Source of the DNA: Iris pallida
Taxonomy: Eukaryota > Streptophyta > Magnoliopsida > Asparagales > Iridaceae
Direction: 5' to 3'
Assembly (NCBI GenBank): GCA_029216955.1
Contig: JANAVB010015600.1
Location: 28,084,352-28,148,351, forward strand
DNA length: 64,000 nucleotides
The notes under the pieces were generated by a model, which saw nothing but the letters and a program-made list of their open reading frames with translations, did no database searches and was not told the DNA's origin. Shown in pieces: positions 41,058 through 53,537 of the stretch (its first letter is position 1; each line of letters begins with the position of its first letter). The position numbers and the translations under genes are program-made.

Positions 41058-42551
41058 TTACGAGTCAAACAGGTCGGGATATCGCGATCGGATATCATCC
41101 TCACGCTCCCACGTTGACTCATCCAAAGAGTGATGACCCCAAGCAACACGGACTAAACTAATAGTTCTGTTCTTGAGTACCTTCTCTCGCTGGTCCAATA
41201 TAGACACGGGCCTCTCCTCATACGAAAGGTTGGTACCAACAACCAATTTCGAATGATACAGGATGTGGCTCGAGTCCAGGATATACCATCGCAATTGGGA
41301 TACATGGAACACGTCATGCACCTCTCTTAGCGACGGAGAAAGAGCGAGACGATAGGACACATCACCTACTCGCTCCAGAATATCGAACGACCCTATATAC
41401 CTAGGACTAAGCTTTCCCCGTACGCCGAAACGAATGACGCCACGGTTAGGCAAAATCCTCAGGAATACATGGTTGTCGACAGAAAATTCAAGGGGACGCC
41501 GATGAGAATCGGTCCAATGACGCTGGCGATTTTGGGCAACTCGAAGATGATCCCTGACTCTTCTGACCACTTCAACTGTCTGGGCAATCATTTTTGGACC
41601 GAGCATCTGCCTCTCTCCAACATCATCCCAGGCTAGCGGGGATCTGCACTTCCTACCATACAGTGCCTCGAACGGTGCCATCTGGATACTAGCTTAGAAA
41701 CTATTATTGTACGAGAACTCCACCAGGTGCAGGTGATCTTCCCACGAACCACCAAAGTCGAGTGTACAAGATCTCAATATATCTTCGAGAGTCTGGATCG
41801 TGCATTCTGACTGACCATCTGTCTGCGGGTGATAAGCTGAGCTGAAGTGGAGGTGAGTTCCCAAACTCTCTTGCAGACTACGTCAAAAATGTGACGTAAA
41901 TCTTGAATCTCTGTCCGAGGTGATACTGACTGGTATATCATGGAGTCGGACAATCTGTCTGAGGTACATCTCTATTAGCTGAGCCGTCGACTGACCAACT
42001 CTGAATGGGAGAAAATGAGCCACCTTCGTGAGCCGGTCAACTATAACCCAAATAGCATCTCGACCAGCTGGGGATCTAGGTAATCCAGTCATGAAATCCA
42101 TGGCTATATGCTCCCACTTCTATTCTGGAATTGGCAAGGGCTGAAGAAGTCCAGTTGGCCTCTGATGTTCAGCCTTGACTTGTTGGCAAACCAAACACCG
42201 AGAGACAAACCGGGCTATCTCCCTCTTCATGCCATCCCACCAAAAGTGCTGACGAATATTACGGTACATCTTCGTACCGCCGGGGTGAATGGAATACTGC
42301 GAACTGTGAGCCTCCGCCATGATCTCTTGTCTGATATCTCCGCTGGGTACACAAAGACGCTTCCCATGTCAAAGTGTACCATCTTCATGGATACATAACT
42401 CTGATCTTCGTCCTATCTCACACTCTGCTCTGAGTCGCTGAAGCTTGAAATCTGCTGACTGCGCCATCCGGATCCTCTCGACTATAGTGGACTGAACTTG
42501 CAGGATGGCCATCAATGCCACATTGGTAGGAAGGACAATTTCTATTCCCAT
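41058..42551 (-). pseudogene. Gypsy 2 pol, C-terminal part (integrase, chromodomain)
   Basis: Reads from MGIEIVLPTN (42551) through the integrase H/C finger ([13 protein letters not shown]), DDE core pieces (ITSDRDSRFTSHF) and FEALYGRKCRSPLAWDDVGE to a chromodomain-like end (LDQREKVLKNRTISLVRVAW, near 41100-41190). Stops break it near 42360, 42119, 41880 and 41694; several are Trp codons changed to TAG or TGA. It closely parallels gypsy 1 but is a different copy. Confidence 0.9.
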
Positions 42552-42576
42552 CTCACTACTAAAATATGCTCTATTA

Positions 42577-42800
42577 GTGACGTTATTTAGCGACGGAATA
42601 AAATTCCGTCGCTAAACATATAATATAGCGACTCCCTTCTATCGATGTTGCAAACCGTCGCTGAATAGCGACGTTCAGCAACACTACACAAACTACGTCC
42701 CTGAATAGCGACGTCCAGCGACATTTTATTAAAATATGTCGCCTATATTAAAATTTTTGCGACGGTTAGCGACGTCGACTGGTGACGTCGCTAACTATTT
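42577..42800. repeat. Left subterminal repeats of CACTA
   Basis: About ten copies of AGCGACG or CGTCGCT in both orientations, often as AGCGACGTC palindromes. Confidence 0.85.
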
Positions 42801-43002
42801 TACTTAGGGCACGCTGTTCTCTTTTTTTCCCCCACTCGAAATTTTTTCCCCCCTCTCCAAATTTTTCCCCCCTCCTCGAGCTCCTCCGGCGACTCCCCCC
42901 CCCCCCCCCCCCCCCGCGATTTCCTCCGGCGACCCCTACCCCGTCGTGCTCCTCCTCCTCCTCGAGCTCCTCCTCCTCTTCGTCAGGTAAACCCTAACCT
43001 AA

Positions 43003-43174
43003 CTCCTCCTCCTCCTCCTCCTCCTCCTCCTCCTCCTCCTCCTCCTCCTCCTCCTCTCCCACGGACACACACACACACACGGACACACACGGACACGGAC
43101 ACACACACAGATACAGACACAGACACACACACATACACACATGGACACGGACACACACACACACACAGACACAG

Positions 43175-43231
<57 letters not shown>

Positions 43232-43237
43232 ACACAC
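43003..43237. repeat. (CTC)n then (CA)n microsatellites
   Basis: A CTC run (about 43003-43057) is followed by imperfect CA with ACACGGACAC interruptions and a pure CA run. Spurious frames here read as poly-Glu, poly-Gly or Cys-Val repeats. Confidence 0.9.
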
Positions 43238-44690
43238 ATACTCCTCCTCCTATATTGGATTCGAATATAGGAATGGGCTATTTAGACTGAACAGTCCTGT
43301 TAGTTTAAATTCTGATTTTAATTCCTTGTTCTCAAACTAATTTTGATGATTAACTTTCATGTTAAATACTTTTACCTGTGTGTTAGCTACTATGGTTAGG
43401 ATTTGCATTGGACAAATAGGGATTCTGAAATGAATTTTGGATTGGTTTGGGGTTAATGAACTGTTACAAACCTGGAACCATTTTCCTGAGAATGGCTCAC
43501 ACCACTGAGTTCACATGTACCATACACATCCACATGAACACTGAATTTCATTACATACATTACACTAGCTGATTTTCCCTGTTAACACATTGTTTTCCCT
43601 GTTATATGTCAACTCTCTACACACACACACCCTCATTTGACACACTGTTTTCCAGGTTACAAATACACACACACATACATGTACCACCACACAACACCCT
43701 AGTAGCTAACTGCCATTTTTGACACACACACCTATGTCTAAACCATTTTTGACACATACACAAAATGAGAACAGTCCCATATACATTACACACATATGCA
43801 AACCTATCACATACACCCTATCTATATGCATCATGTACTCTACAAACACACATTGCCCCATTGACACAAAATGGTATCACATCCAAACACACACACTTGA
43901 CACACTAGCCTATACTTGTCCACACCTATTTGTTGAACTGCCATGTACCATACACCCATACCCACACACAGGTTAGCACCATTGATAAACATAATGTTTG
44001 ATCTAGAAAAAAAATAATGACACTTTGTTTTGAATAATAGAGGAAATCTTGGTTTGCATGCACAATTATATTGTAAACCTTATTTCGATCCACAATTTTT
44101 GGTATAATTAGTTCATTAGGTTTGCCAATACTTTTGAGTGCTTATATCCGAGGTTTGCCATCTTCATTTTCGAGATTTGACTGTCTAGATTGATACTGAT
44201 CCATCCTTTGATCTCTGAACAACTATGGAGGTTTGTAGTGTAAGGGTTTCTTGATTGTGATGAATGTAGAGAATGTGTTCTAGTTTTATTATTGATGATT
44301 GTTGTTTAACAATGTTTTTTGTTGTTGTTGTCTTCATGTTTGTTAAATGGTCAACAGTGTATCCATCTTTCCAAGTTGATTGGCATTCTTTAGTCTGATC
44401 AGTTTGCTTTGGTAACTCACTATTGCTCATTACTTGGTACTAGTTTTAGTTGATTGTGTTTTTTTAAGACTAAACAAATGACACCAAGATATTACTTGTG
44501 TGTATGAGATAGCTTGAGTTGACTTTAGTCATTATTGGTACTTGAATTATAGGTTAGGCTTGTATAGCCTTGAATGGTGTGTGCTAGCTAGTATAGGCTA
44601 GTTAGGGCCTAGTAAGATATGAATTATAAGGTATTGGTATTGGGATACCAATAGCGATAAGGTAAATGGTACCTTGGTAGGTAATGACTA
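43238..44690. other. CACTA 5' region, non-coding
   Basis: AT-rich DNA with scattered ACACAC tracts (43620-43970). It probably holds promoter and leader of the transposase gene; I see no coding frame. Confidence 0.4.
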
Positions 44691-44697
44691 GAAATAG

Positions 44698-44910
44698 GAT
44701 ATTTGACTTAGATTTGACCTTGTTTGACCAAGGTTGACTATTTTGACTGAAAGTCAAAGTAGAGTCAACATCTGACCTAGATTGGACTAAGAGTTGACAA
44801 AGTCGACTATAGATCAACCCTTGACCTACTTTGACCTTGTTTGACTTTGTTTGACTTAGCTTGACCTTGTTTGACTTAGTACAACCTAGTTTGACCTAGA
44901 TTGCATATCA
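44698..44910. promoter_or_regulatory. Cluster of TTGACC/TTGACT motifs upstream of transposase gene
   Basis: About 15 to 20 copies of TTGAC (or GTCAA) in some 210 bp, many in the phrase TTTGACCTTGTTTGACT. TTGAC is the core of the plant W-box bound by WRKY factors. Whether it drives transcription is inference; it may also be a degenerate tandem repeat. Confidence 0.5.
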
Positions 44911-46044
44911 TTGTTATTAGTAACTGTCCGCTACTAATGTGTGTCCCATAATAAGACATAATATACGAATTTGTGCCTATTGGATAATGTGTGTCCATCT
45001 TTGCAGAATTATTTTCAAATGGATATGAATTACTACTTGCGAAATCGTTCATGGATGTACAATTGTCGTCCTGATGATATGTATGGTGTGCGGGATGAAT
45101 ACATAGCGAGAGTAGAGCAGTTCCTGCAGTTTGCTAAGGCGTTCCCTCAGTACATGGACGGCACCAAAATTAAGTGTCCGTGTGTGAAATGTCATAACGT
45201 GAAATATTATCCAGAAGTGGAAGTGACATATCATTTGTACTCGAGGAGTTTCACGCCTAATTACTATCAGTGGACCGCACACGGAGAACTTGTGTCTTTA
45301 GCATCAGAGCCGGAGCCTTATGTTGAGCCGTATATGCATGCGGGACCTAATTTTGTTTCAGATAATCATGCATACGACGACGGGTGCGTGAACATGATTT
45401 TCGACGCTGCGGGGCCAAGTTTCGTTCATGATGCACCTGAGGAGGCACCGAACGCCGATGCTGCACAGTTCATGGAGTTGCTGGAGAATGCAAGGACTCC
45501 ATTGTATCCTGGTTGTGAGGATCATTCACCGTTGGAGGTGGTTACAAGACTGTTGAGCATTAAGTCAAATTTTAACATGTCACAAGAATGCTACAACCGA
45601 GTGTTGGAGTTGATTATAGAGATCCTGCCGGCGGGTGCTAAGTTGCCTAAAGACTTCTACCGGTCTAAGAGGATGGTGAGATCGCTCTGGATGGGATACG
45701 AGAAAATCGATTCCTGTCGCAATGGGTGCATGCTGTACTACAAAGACGACAAGGATACAGATGTGTGCAGATTTTATGGTGCTGATCGCTATAAGACAAC
45801 TACTACAGGAAGGTCTACCGGTGCAAGAAGACCGACCGATTCAATGCACTACTTGCCTTTAACGTCGCAGTTGCAAGGATTATTTATGGTGAAAGAGACG
45901 GCCGAAAATATGAGTTGGCACATACGAGAACAGATTGAAGGAGTGTTGGATCACCCATTCGATGGAGAAGCGTGGAAGCACTTTGATCGAGTGTATCCTG
46001 ATTTTGCTTCAGATCCGCGTAATGTCAGGTTGGGACTATCTTCT

Positions 46045-47193
46045 TGTTTTCCATAAATAAATTCACTTTATTTATTTTGTATCTGAGAAAATTACAACTG
46101 TAGGAATCTAATCTAGAAGACGATTACTTTATCCCTTGGACGATGCGATGAAGAAAACTCGAACTTCGAAGAACTTGGACAGCAACTGGGCAATCTCTCT
46201 GTTCTCTCTGAAAAATGACCTTTCTTCATGAAGGTGAAGAAACTCTCTTTTATAGAGTTCTGGATAACTGTCCTGAACCATACGCTTAGGTAGTTACTTG
46301 ACGTGTGCAAAACTGCAGGGACGCATGGCAAATTCTGACGAAGACACATTGGCGTACGGTTGAGAGTAGTGGAGCACATTCAGGAGAGATTGATGGCATG
46401 AAGGCCACATTGCATAACTTCTGAATAAATGGGTAACTGAGTACAGGACACGTGAGAACGTGTGTTGACTGTACGTTGAAAATCATCCTGGATACAACTG
46501 CTGTAGAGTCATACGCTAGCTTTTGAAGAGGAGTCATACGCTGATTTGGACAGCGTAGTGCCATAGGAAATCCATACGCTCACTTTATGGGCAAGGAGTC
46601 GTATGGAGATCATACGCTCGCTTGGCTGGGTGAAGAAGGAGTCATGTGAGGTCCATACGCTCACTTGGCTGGGTGAAGAAGGAGTCATGTGAGGTCGATA
46701 CGCTCACTGGAGAAGTGGCCACGTGGCTATCATCAATCTTCTTTGGTACACCATATCTTCCCATAACTGACAAAATCTTTTCGAGCGTCGTGACTGCGGA
46801 TTTGACGGCTGACAGACTGTCAAAACTGACAGTAATGATGGCTTTTGTATTTATGAAGGCTGCTGAGTTGTCCTCGTAAAAGACAAAACCGACTCTTCGA
46901 AAACCTATACGACGGTTACTTTTCTCGTGACAGCTGTCTTTGCACGAAAGATGAAGTGTCAGATTCATTCCTCATTTAAACATATGCTGTGCTGTCACTT
47001 CAGTAAATAATAAAACATTTACTGAGCGTATGGCTTTTGAATGAGCGTACAACTCTGAACTGAACGTATGGCTCTTAACTGAGCGTATAGCCTTGAGCGT
47101 ATGACTTCTGTTTGAGCGTATGGCTTCAACTGACATCTGTCTTTAAGCGTATGGATAAAAATGACAGCGTGTCATAATTTTCCACATCCTACA
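46045..47193. mobile_element. Solo LTR inside the transposase exon
   Basis: A 1,149-bp insertion starting TGTTTTCC and ending TCCTACA, with the 5-bp target duplication CTTCT (46040-46044 and 47194-47198). It has no internal coding region or primer site, so a solo LTR left by LTR-LTR recombination fits best. It is rich in GCGTATGG/CCATACGC phrases, including a tandem CATACGCTCACTTGGCTGGG unit near 46604-46690. Removing it restores the transposase frame (LSS then DGFTPFG). Confidence 0.85.
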
Positions 47194-48389
47194 CTTCTGA
47201 CGGTTTTACTCCTTTTGGTCTTTCGGGATCCCAGTATTCGTGCTGGCCTGTGATTGTCACTCCGTATAACCTACCGCCTTGGATGTGCATGAAGACTCAG
47301 TACATGTTTCTAACCGTTATAATTCCTGGTCCGAACAATCCCAAGAGGAACATTGACGTGTACTTACAACCTTTGATAGATGAGTTGAATCAGTTATGGG
47401 AAGTAGGCGCTAACACGTACGATATTTCCAGGAAGCAGAATTTTCAGATGAAGGCAACCCTTATGTGGACCATCAACGACTTTCCGGCCTATGGAATATT
47501 ATTTGGATGGAGCACTCATGGCCGTCTCTCATGTCCGTATTGCATGGACCGTAGTAAGGCTTTTCGCTTGAAACACGGAGGAAAACCGTGCTTCTTTGAT
47601 TGTCATCGGCAATTTCTGCCAAAAGATCATCCGTTCAGAAGGAACAGGAATGCATTCCGTGCCGGCGTTGTTGAGAAGGGTGATCCACCGCCAAGGTGGT
47701 GCGGAGCCACGATATGGGAGGAGGTTAAAGATTTTCCAAGTGCTATCGAAGATCCTACAACTGGGTACAAGTGCGATGGATTTGGTAGAGATCATAACTG
47801 GACAAAGAGGAGCATATTCTGGGATCTGCCATACTGGAGTACCAATCTGATCAGACATAATCTTAATGTCATGCATATCGAGAAGAATGTGTTTGATAAC
47901 ATAATTAATACTGTGATGGACGTAAAGGGAAAAACGAAAGACAATCCCAAGGCCAGGTTGGACTTAGAAGAAATATGCAAATGCCCTGCGTTGCATTTGA
48001 TACAGCAGAATGGAAAACAGTTCCTGCCGAAGTCAATTTTCTCGCTGGACAAGGAGGATAAAGTGAGACTTTGTCGGTGGATCCAGGGCCTAAAATTTCC
48101 AGACGGATATGTGTCAAATCTGAGAAGATGTGTCGATCCGAAGGAAAACAAATTGACGGGTATGAAGAGCCACGTGTCACGTATTCACACTACAACAAAA
48201 AACCCTTTTAATGACGGCTAAAAAGCGTCATTAATGACGAACCATGACGCTTTTTTTCCACAGAAACCGTTATGAAAACGGGTGTTATAAATATTTTTTA
48301 AAAGCGTCATAAAATAACCGTCATGAATATGATGAGTTTCTGCTACACTTTTTTTCAGCGTAGTTTGAAAGCGTTATGAATAGATAATC

Positions 48390-49490
48390 TTATAGACTCA
48401 ATTCAGCACATTTATAACGCTCAATTCTGCACATTTATATATTACTTTCCAAAAAATTATAGATCAATGCTCAATGTTGCTCAATTCAATTTCAAAACAT
48501 TCATTTTGAACCATATTCACAAGAAAACATCTAAATGTTATAGAGTACCATTTAATCCATTTACAAATATATACATAATATATATCACCATCTTCATTAC
48601 ATTTTTTTCAAAATAGGACATCCAAATACATATATTTACAACTACTACTAGTAAGTAGACCATCAAAACTATTAGTACATTGGCTTCAACTTTGAGCACA
48701 TCAAAACTGTCGGCATCACGTAGCAAAACCCTGAAAAAGATAAAAAAAAATATTACCAAAAGAAAGATCTTGCCAACTTAAGATGTATAAACAAAAGGAC
48801 ACTTCATTATATATTCAAAGCATAAACAAATGCATCTGATCTCTCCTGTTTAGACATTGTAGTCTCTTATGCAATCCGTTTTGCAATATCAGAGGTCAGT
48901 TGATATTGGATGATTGAAAGTTGGAATGCCATATATATATACCATGTTAAGACAGAGAAATGCAAATTTCTTGCTTGTATTGGAAGATATTGACCATTTG
49001 GCATATAATCTGTTAGATGAGTGAATGAGGTTACAGAAATTGGACATGCGACTCTCTTTCAAATGGATTCCATCATTTAAATCCAAAAATATAAAATATA
49101 TACAAAAATTGGACATGCGACTCTACTTTTTTTTTCTAATTTCTCCTCACACTACATCTAAACTCCTACTATAGTGTACTATATATATGTCTATCCGAAC
49201 CTACTGTTAGCAGGAGGGACTCACACTTTCTTCCTAAACCCAACCCATTTTATATTTACTTTATTTATAACAAATTTGGGCCTCAAGATGCATTTTTGAG
49301 CTCCATCTACTATTGATGCTCTAACAATTCAAGTTTTCTCTATCCAAGATTGCTACTAGGTTCATCTGAAAAGCATAATATATTAATAACGACATGTGGA
49401 ATTGATGGCAGCTTATGTCACTTTACATGAACAATATAAGACGAAAGAAACCAACTCTACAGATACAGGTAATAAATCTCACTTTACATG
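48390..49490. other. Pack-CACTA left interior
   Basis: AT-rich DNA without recognised coding. ACCAACTCTACAGATACAGG occurs twice (about 49451 and 49585), a short direct repeat flanking the last captured S6 exon. Confidence 0.4.
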
Positions 49491-49495
49491 ACCGT

Positions 49496-50881
49496 ACGCC
49501 TGCCATACCCACGGAAGCAAGGAGTACCTGCAAAAAAGGGACAACCACACCGCTAGTAAAAAAAAATGTAAGACAAAAGAAACCAACTCTACAGATACAG
49601 GTAACAAATCCTGCCGGAAGTTTAATCCACCATCTCATTCTTCATGAAAATGCCTTATGTAGTGAAAAAAATAAACCAAGGAATATGAACAATATAAAGA
49701 AAGAGAAGAGACTAATTACCTCTGTGGAGCAGCAGACGGACACGTCCTGGTGTCAACACTCCATGCTTTATGGGAAAACCCTGCTTGTCACATCCTTCCA
49801 TGATCTTAAAAACATAACCCTTAAATTCCTGTACAAAGAACAAGAAAATTATGGTTAAACAATCTTAATACACTATGTAAATTAGTTAAATCCTCTAAAA
49901 TATTGGCAGGGAGATATAAATTATATACCTCACCCAGAGCATCCCCATTGACTTCCTGGGAAATCCTCTTGTCATAAAATGCACGTCTGAAAATCAAGCA
50001 AAGTCCAACATGTTAAAGACAGAAAATAGCATATATACAAGTGGAGTAATAATTCAAATCAAACAAGAATTAGCATTAGCTATATCTCAATTTGTTCTCA
50101 AAAGTATGTTTGTTAAAAGATAACAGATACAAATTTTCAGATTTTTCTTTACTCTGAAGTATACCTAGCTAAATTTTCATCGTGTCATCATAATTTGTAT
50201 TCGTAGATAGTGGCAGACTTTCTAATGTGTTTAACTAGAATCCAGTGCAATAACGTGATACTTCAAATTGATAGCCAAGCTTGAAAAATCCAAACTCAAA
50301 CACAATCCAGCATATCAACATCTCAATCTCCATCTTCACATCACAACTTCGTTACACTTAGTCGTAGGTAAATTCTACTTCTTGCAACACAATAGATTCT
50401 TTTCCCAGGCTTAGATATATAAAGCGCCTATTCATTTTTTTAAAAAAAATTGCATAAACCGATCAATCGCCCATCATAAACAGATGAAACTGCAAATAAT
50501 CATAGGCCAACTACGAAAGATGTAAATTTCAGTATGAATTTAAAGCCACAGACTTCCTTTTTTCGACAACACTACACTCGAACACATATAATCATCCAAT
50601 TAACGCTACAAATTATGAACTTTCGTTCCAAAATTAATAAACAATCACAAGATTAGGATATCTATAAAAGAAACGGCTAAAACTAAAATCGGTCGAGAGA
50701 TCTCACTGTTTCTGATCATCGTCGATCTCGAGCTTCTTCTGGCACCCGATGGTCGGGTTCGCGATGTTGAACTGCAAAATTCCAGATCGTAAAGTTAGCA
50801 CAATAATCACATCAGAGATCAATCGAAGACGAAGAAGAACGGAGAGAAAATTAGGGTTAGGGTTTCGAGGAGGACCTTCAT
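49496..50881 (-). pseudogene. RPS6: Captured ribosomal protein S6 (eS6) gene fragment, exons 1-5
   Basis: eS6 is a 40S ribosomal subunit protein. Minus-strand exons with intact splice sites: 50876-50881 (MK), 50707-50771 (FNIANPTIGCQKKLEIDDDQ), 49929-49986 (RAFYDKRISQEVNGDALGE), 49720-49828 ([20 protein letters not shown] through [11 protein letters not shown]) and about 49496-49527 (TPCFRGYGRR). Similarity stops there, so the C-terminal half, with its basic helix and phosphorylation sites, is missing. Introns are retained, so capture was from genomic DNA, not mRNA. Upstream it keeps a promoter-like segment. All junction phases fit, so it could be spliced and translated as a truncated product, but no function is implied. 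Confidence 0.93.
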
Positions 50882-50941
50882 GTTGGGCGAGAGCGATCAG
50901 ATACGAACCGCGCCGCCGACGGAGAAAGAAGGAAACGAGCG

Positions 50942-50996
50942 CCTAGGGTTTTTGCTCCAGAAGGAGTGATACATTCCAGCTCGAGTGGTTTATATA
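50942..50996 (-). promoter_or_regulatory. Captured RPS6 promoter elements
   Basis: On the minus strand a TATATAAA box (50996-50989) is followed downstream by AAACCCTAGG (50951-50942), a telo-box-like motif common in plant ribosomal protein genes. A pyrimidine-rich leader then leads to the ATG at 50881. Confidence 0.6.
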
Positions 50997-51138
50997 GGGT
51001 GGTCAGGAGCGATGGATCTGCTCCTCTGCTGATCTGGACCGTCCGTATATTGCAAAATTCAACTATGATTCTCGAATTCTAACCCTAGGCATCAAATTAG
51101 TACAGAAATTTAGGGAAAACAAAAAGAAATAGGAGGAC

Positions 51139-51378
51139 CTGGTAATGGAGGTTGGACCGCTCCTGCTGGCGCTTGAACTCCTCCGACCTCTCGAAGTACC
51201 TCTCCATCATGTCGAGAAACCGGTCGTTGTCCTCCACCGAGCACCTCGGGTCCTTCACCAGCAGCGCGCCCGTCTCCCTCAGCGACCCGCTCACCGCCGA
51301 GCACAGCGCGGCGAGATCCTCCTCCACCGCCGCTGAGGACGAGAGGTACGCGGAGAGGTCTACGATCGGGAGATCCAT
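51139..51378 (-). pseudogene. Captured 2-oxoglutarate-dependent dioxygenase exon 1
   Basis: An 80-codon exon from ATG 51378 to a CAG/GTCC donor. It reads MDLPIVDLSAYL, then LCSAVSGSLRETGALLVKDP and DRFLDMMERYFERSEEFKRQ. This is the N-terminal DIOX_N domain of plant 2OG-Fe(II) oxygenases. The catalytic jelly-roll with HxD...H and RxS is absent. An upstream in-frame ATG at 51420 could extend it by 14 residues. It is a captured fragment, with no enzyme activity expected. Confidence 0.85.
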
Positions 51379-53233
51379 CGTCGGAGTCCATGGCGGAGGG
51401 GATCGGACGTGCTGGACCAAACCCTAATTCTGAACATGGGAGCGGAGGAAGAGGAGGAGGAGGAGGAGAGAGAAAATAGAAGGAGAAGAAGTTATTTCGA
51501 ATTCTTATAATATGAATAAGTTTGTAAAATATTACAAGTTTGCCACCGCTCTAAAATATTAATAACGCTTTGTTTTATAAACGTTATAAAAAGTCCAGAA
51601 TTAGCCCAAACCGTCATAGAAAAAAGGTATTTCGAACTTTGATGACGCTTCTTTATCAGCCGTCATCAATACGTCTTATCGAGCGTCATTAAAAGGGTTT
51701 TTTGTTGTAGTGTCATGGAGAGGTTAATTCCGATTGCATTTCGGGAATTCTTACCGCAGGCAGTTTGGGATCCATTGACGGAGCTTAGCATATTCTTCAG
51801 GGATCTTTGTTCTAAGAAATTGCTCGTTGATCGTCTAGAAAAGCAAGAGAAGGACATTACGGTAACACTATGCAAGCTATAGAGGGTGTTTTCTTCTGGA
51901 TTCTTCGACTCTATGGAGCATTTGCCGATTCATCTATCCTATGAGGCACGTGTTGGTGGACCCGTCGAATATCAATGGATGTACCCGTTCGAGCGACATT
52001 TGAATCACCTAAAAAGAAAGGTAAAAAATAAGGCACGGGTCGAGGGTTCTATTTATGAAGCCTATGTTCTCGAGAAGATTATAAACTTTTGTTCGATGTA
52101 TTTCAAGCCTCATGTTGCAACTAATAGAACGAGAGCTTCCAGAAACGACGACGGAGATCATGAAAGTAATGATACAATACTGAAGGTATTCAATGCTCCA
52201 GGAAAGCCATCGGGTAAAATGAAGAAGAGATATCTGAACGATGATGAGCTAAGGGCTGCTCAGGTGTATGTATTACTCAACTACGATGAGAAGAAAGTAA
52301 AAAAACTGGAGGGGTAAGTAAATAATACGTCTACATTATTTTAATAGTATTGATTATTATACTATTATATTAATTGTACGATGTTGTTTTCAGCATATTT
52401 AATGATGATGTGATGTCAGGTAGGCCACACATAACAGAAGAAGAACTAGAACAAGAAATGAGACATTATTTTCCATCATGGTTGAGTGCATATGTAAGAC
52501 TTCAGAACTCTGTAATTATCTTTCTGTATATGTACTTGATTGAGAATGAGCTTAATTGCTTCTTTCGTGGTATTTAGGTCGATCGTCCATACGCAAGACT
52601 TGAGAATGAGACTATTAGAACGCTAGCCAAGGGACCAATTTATGCTGCAAAAATATGGCCAAGCTACTGTGTTAATGGGTTTAGGTTCAAGTCAACAACT
52701 TGCCCGATCAGAGACAACTTTGTGGATCTCGAATCCACCAAAAATAGCTGTTTGTGTATCAAATCTTCGAACTACAAAGATGTTGATGCGGGCAACAATT
52801 TCTATGGCGTGCTATGGAAGATCGTGGAGCTGACATATAGTTATGGAATAGAGCCTGCTAAGATTGTGTTATTCAGGTGTGATTGGTTCGATCCGATTGA
52901 AGGTCAAGGTTGGAAAGTAGACAAGCACGGTCTTGTTGATATAAACTATCGACGTCGATATCAAGCATATGAACCATTTGTCCTATCAAGTCAGGCTCAG
53001 CTCGTGTACTTCACAAGTTATCCTAAACGGGGAACAACAAGGTCGGACTGGTGGGCAGTATGCAAGACCAAAGCTAGAAATACCTTTGAGGTTGACGATA
53101 TAGCTTATCAACTTGATGAACTACCTCTTATAACAAATATTATAGAAGTGGACACGACGAAAGTTCCTCATTACACATCTAATTGTGTAGAAGAAGTAGA
53201 ATTATCTGAAGAGGAAGATGCAGATGAAAGTGA

Positions 53234-53280
53234 AGATGTAGAGGAAGAAGAAGAAGAAGAAGAAGAAGAAGAAGAAGAAG

Positions 53281-53312
<32 letters not shown>
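53234..53312 (+). repeat. (GAA)n run coding poly-Glu
   Basis: An imperfect GAA/GAG microsatellite gives the transposase a Glu-rich tail. The complementary frame reads poly-Leu and is not a gene. Confidence 0.9.
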
Positions 53313-53537
53313 GATGAGCTAAACGAACTAGATGAATTTTTAGAAGAGGATTAAATCTGTACGTTTGTTTTATCATCATATTTGACACTTTAGTGACACT
53401 TCTATCATATAAATCTGTGACACTTCAGTGACACTTTATTGACACTTTTATCTGTGACTATGATATTTTTCAAAAATCTGTGATGTCTATCATATAAATA
53501 TGTATTTTTGTTTTATTGTCATATGTTATTATCAGGT

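Larger units (their letters stand above)
48188..51712. mobile_element. Non-autonomous Pack-CACTA carrying captured host genes
   Basis: A 3,525-bp element with near-perfect inverted ends CACTACAACAAAAAACCC and TSD TCA (48185-48187 and 51713-51715). Subterminal GCGTCAT/ATGACGG motifs crowd both ends (48215-48380 and 51550-51700). It has no transposase. Instead it holds exons of ribosomal protein S6 (49496-50881) and of a 2-oxoglutarate dioxygenase (51139-51378), both on the minus strand. Its ends and subterminal motifs differ from those of the surrounding CACTA, so it belongs to another family and was probably moved in trans. Confidence 0.95.
45019..53354 (+). pseudogene. CACTA TNPD/TNP2-type transposase gene, interrupted
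   Basis: Likely the catalytic protein that cuts CACTA ends. Exons: 45019-46044 and 47194-48187 (split by a solo LTR), 51716-52312, 52394-52493 and 52578-53354. The start ATG at 45019 follows a TTGCAG acceptor at about 45005. Domains in order: transposase-associated (RSWMY, DGTKIKCPCVKCHNVKYY), Transposase_21/TNP2 (MCMKTQYMFLTVIIPGPNNP, YGILFGWSTHGRLSCPYCMD, LNVMHIEKNVFDNI), DUF4218-like (MERLIPIAFREFLPQAVWDP, GGPVEYQWMYPFERHL) and DUF4216-like (FYGVLWKIVELTYSYG, FRCDWFD), then a poly-Glu tail. Defects: the two insertions, a short frameshift just before 48185 and an in-frame TAG at 51880-51882. Confidence 0.92.

Noticed and set aside
42983..43239. Frames of Cys-Val, Glu or Gly runs
   Set aside because: They are translations of CTC and CA microsatellites.
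50749..50946. Plus-strand 65-residue Arg-rich frame
   Set aside because: It is antisense to the captured RPS6 first exon, intron and leader.
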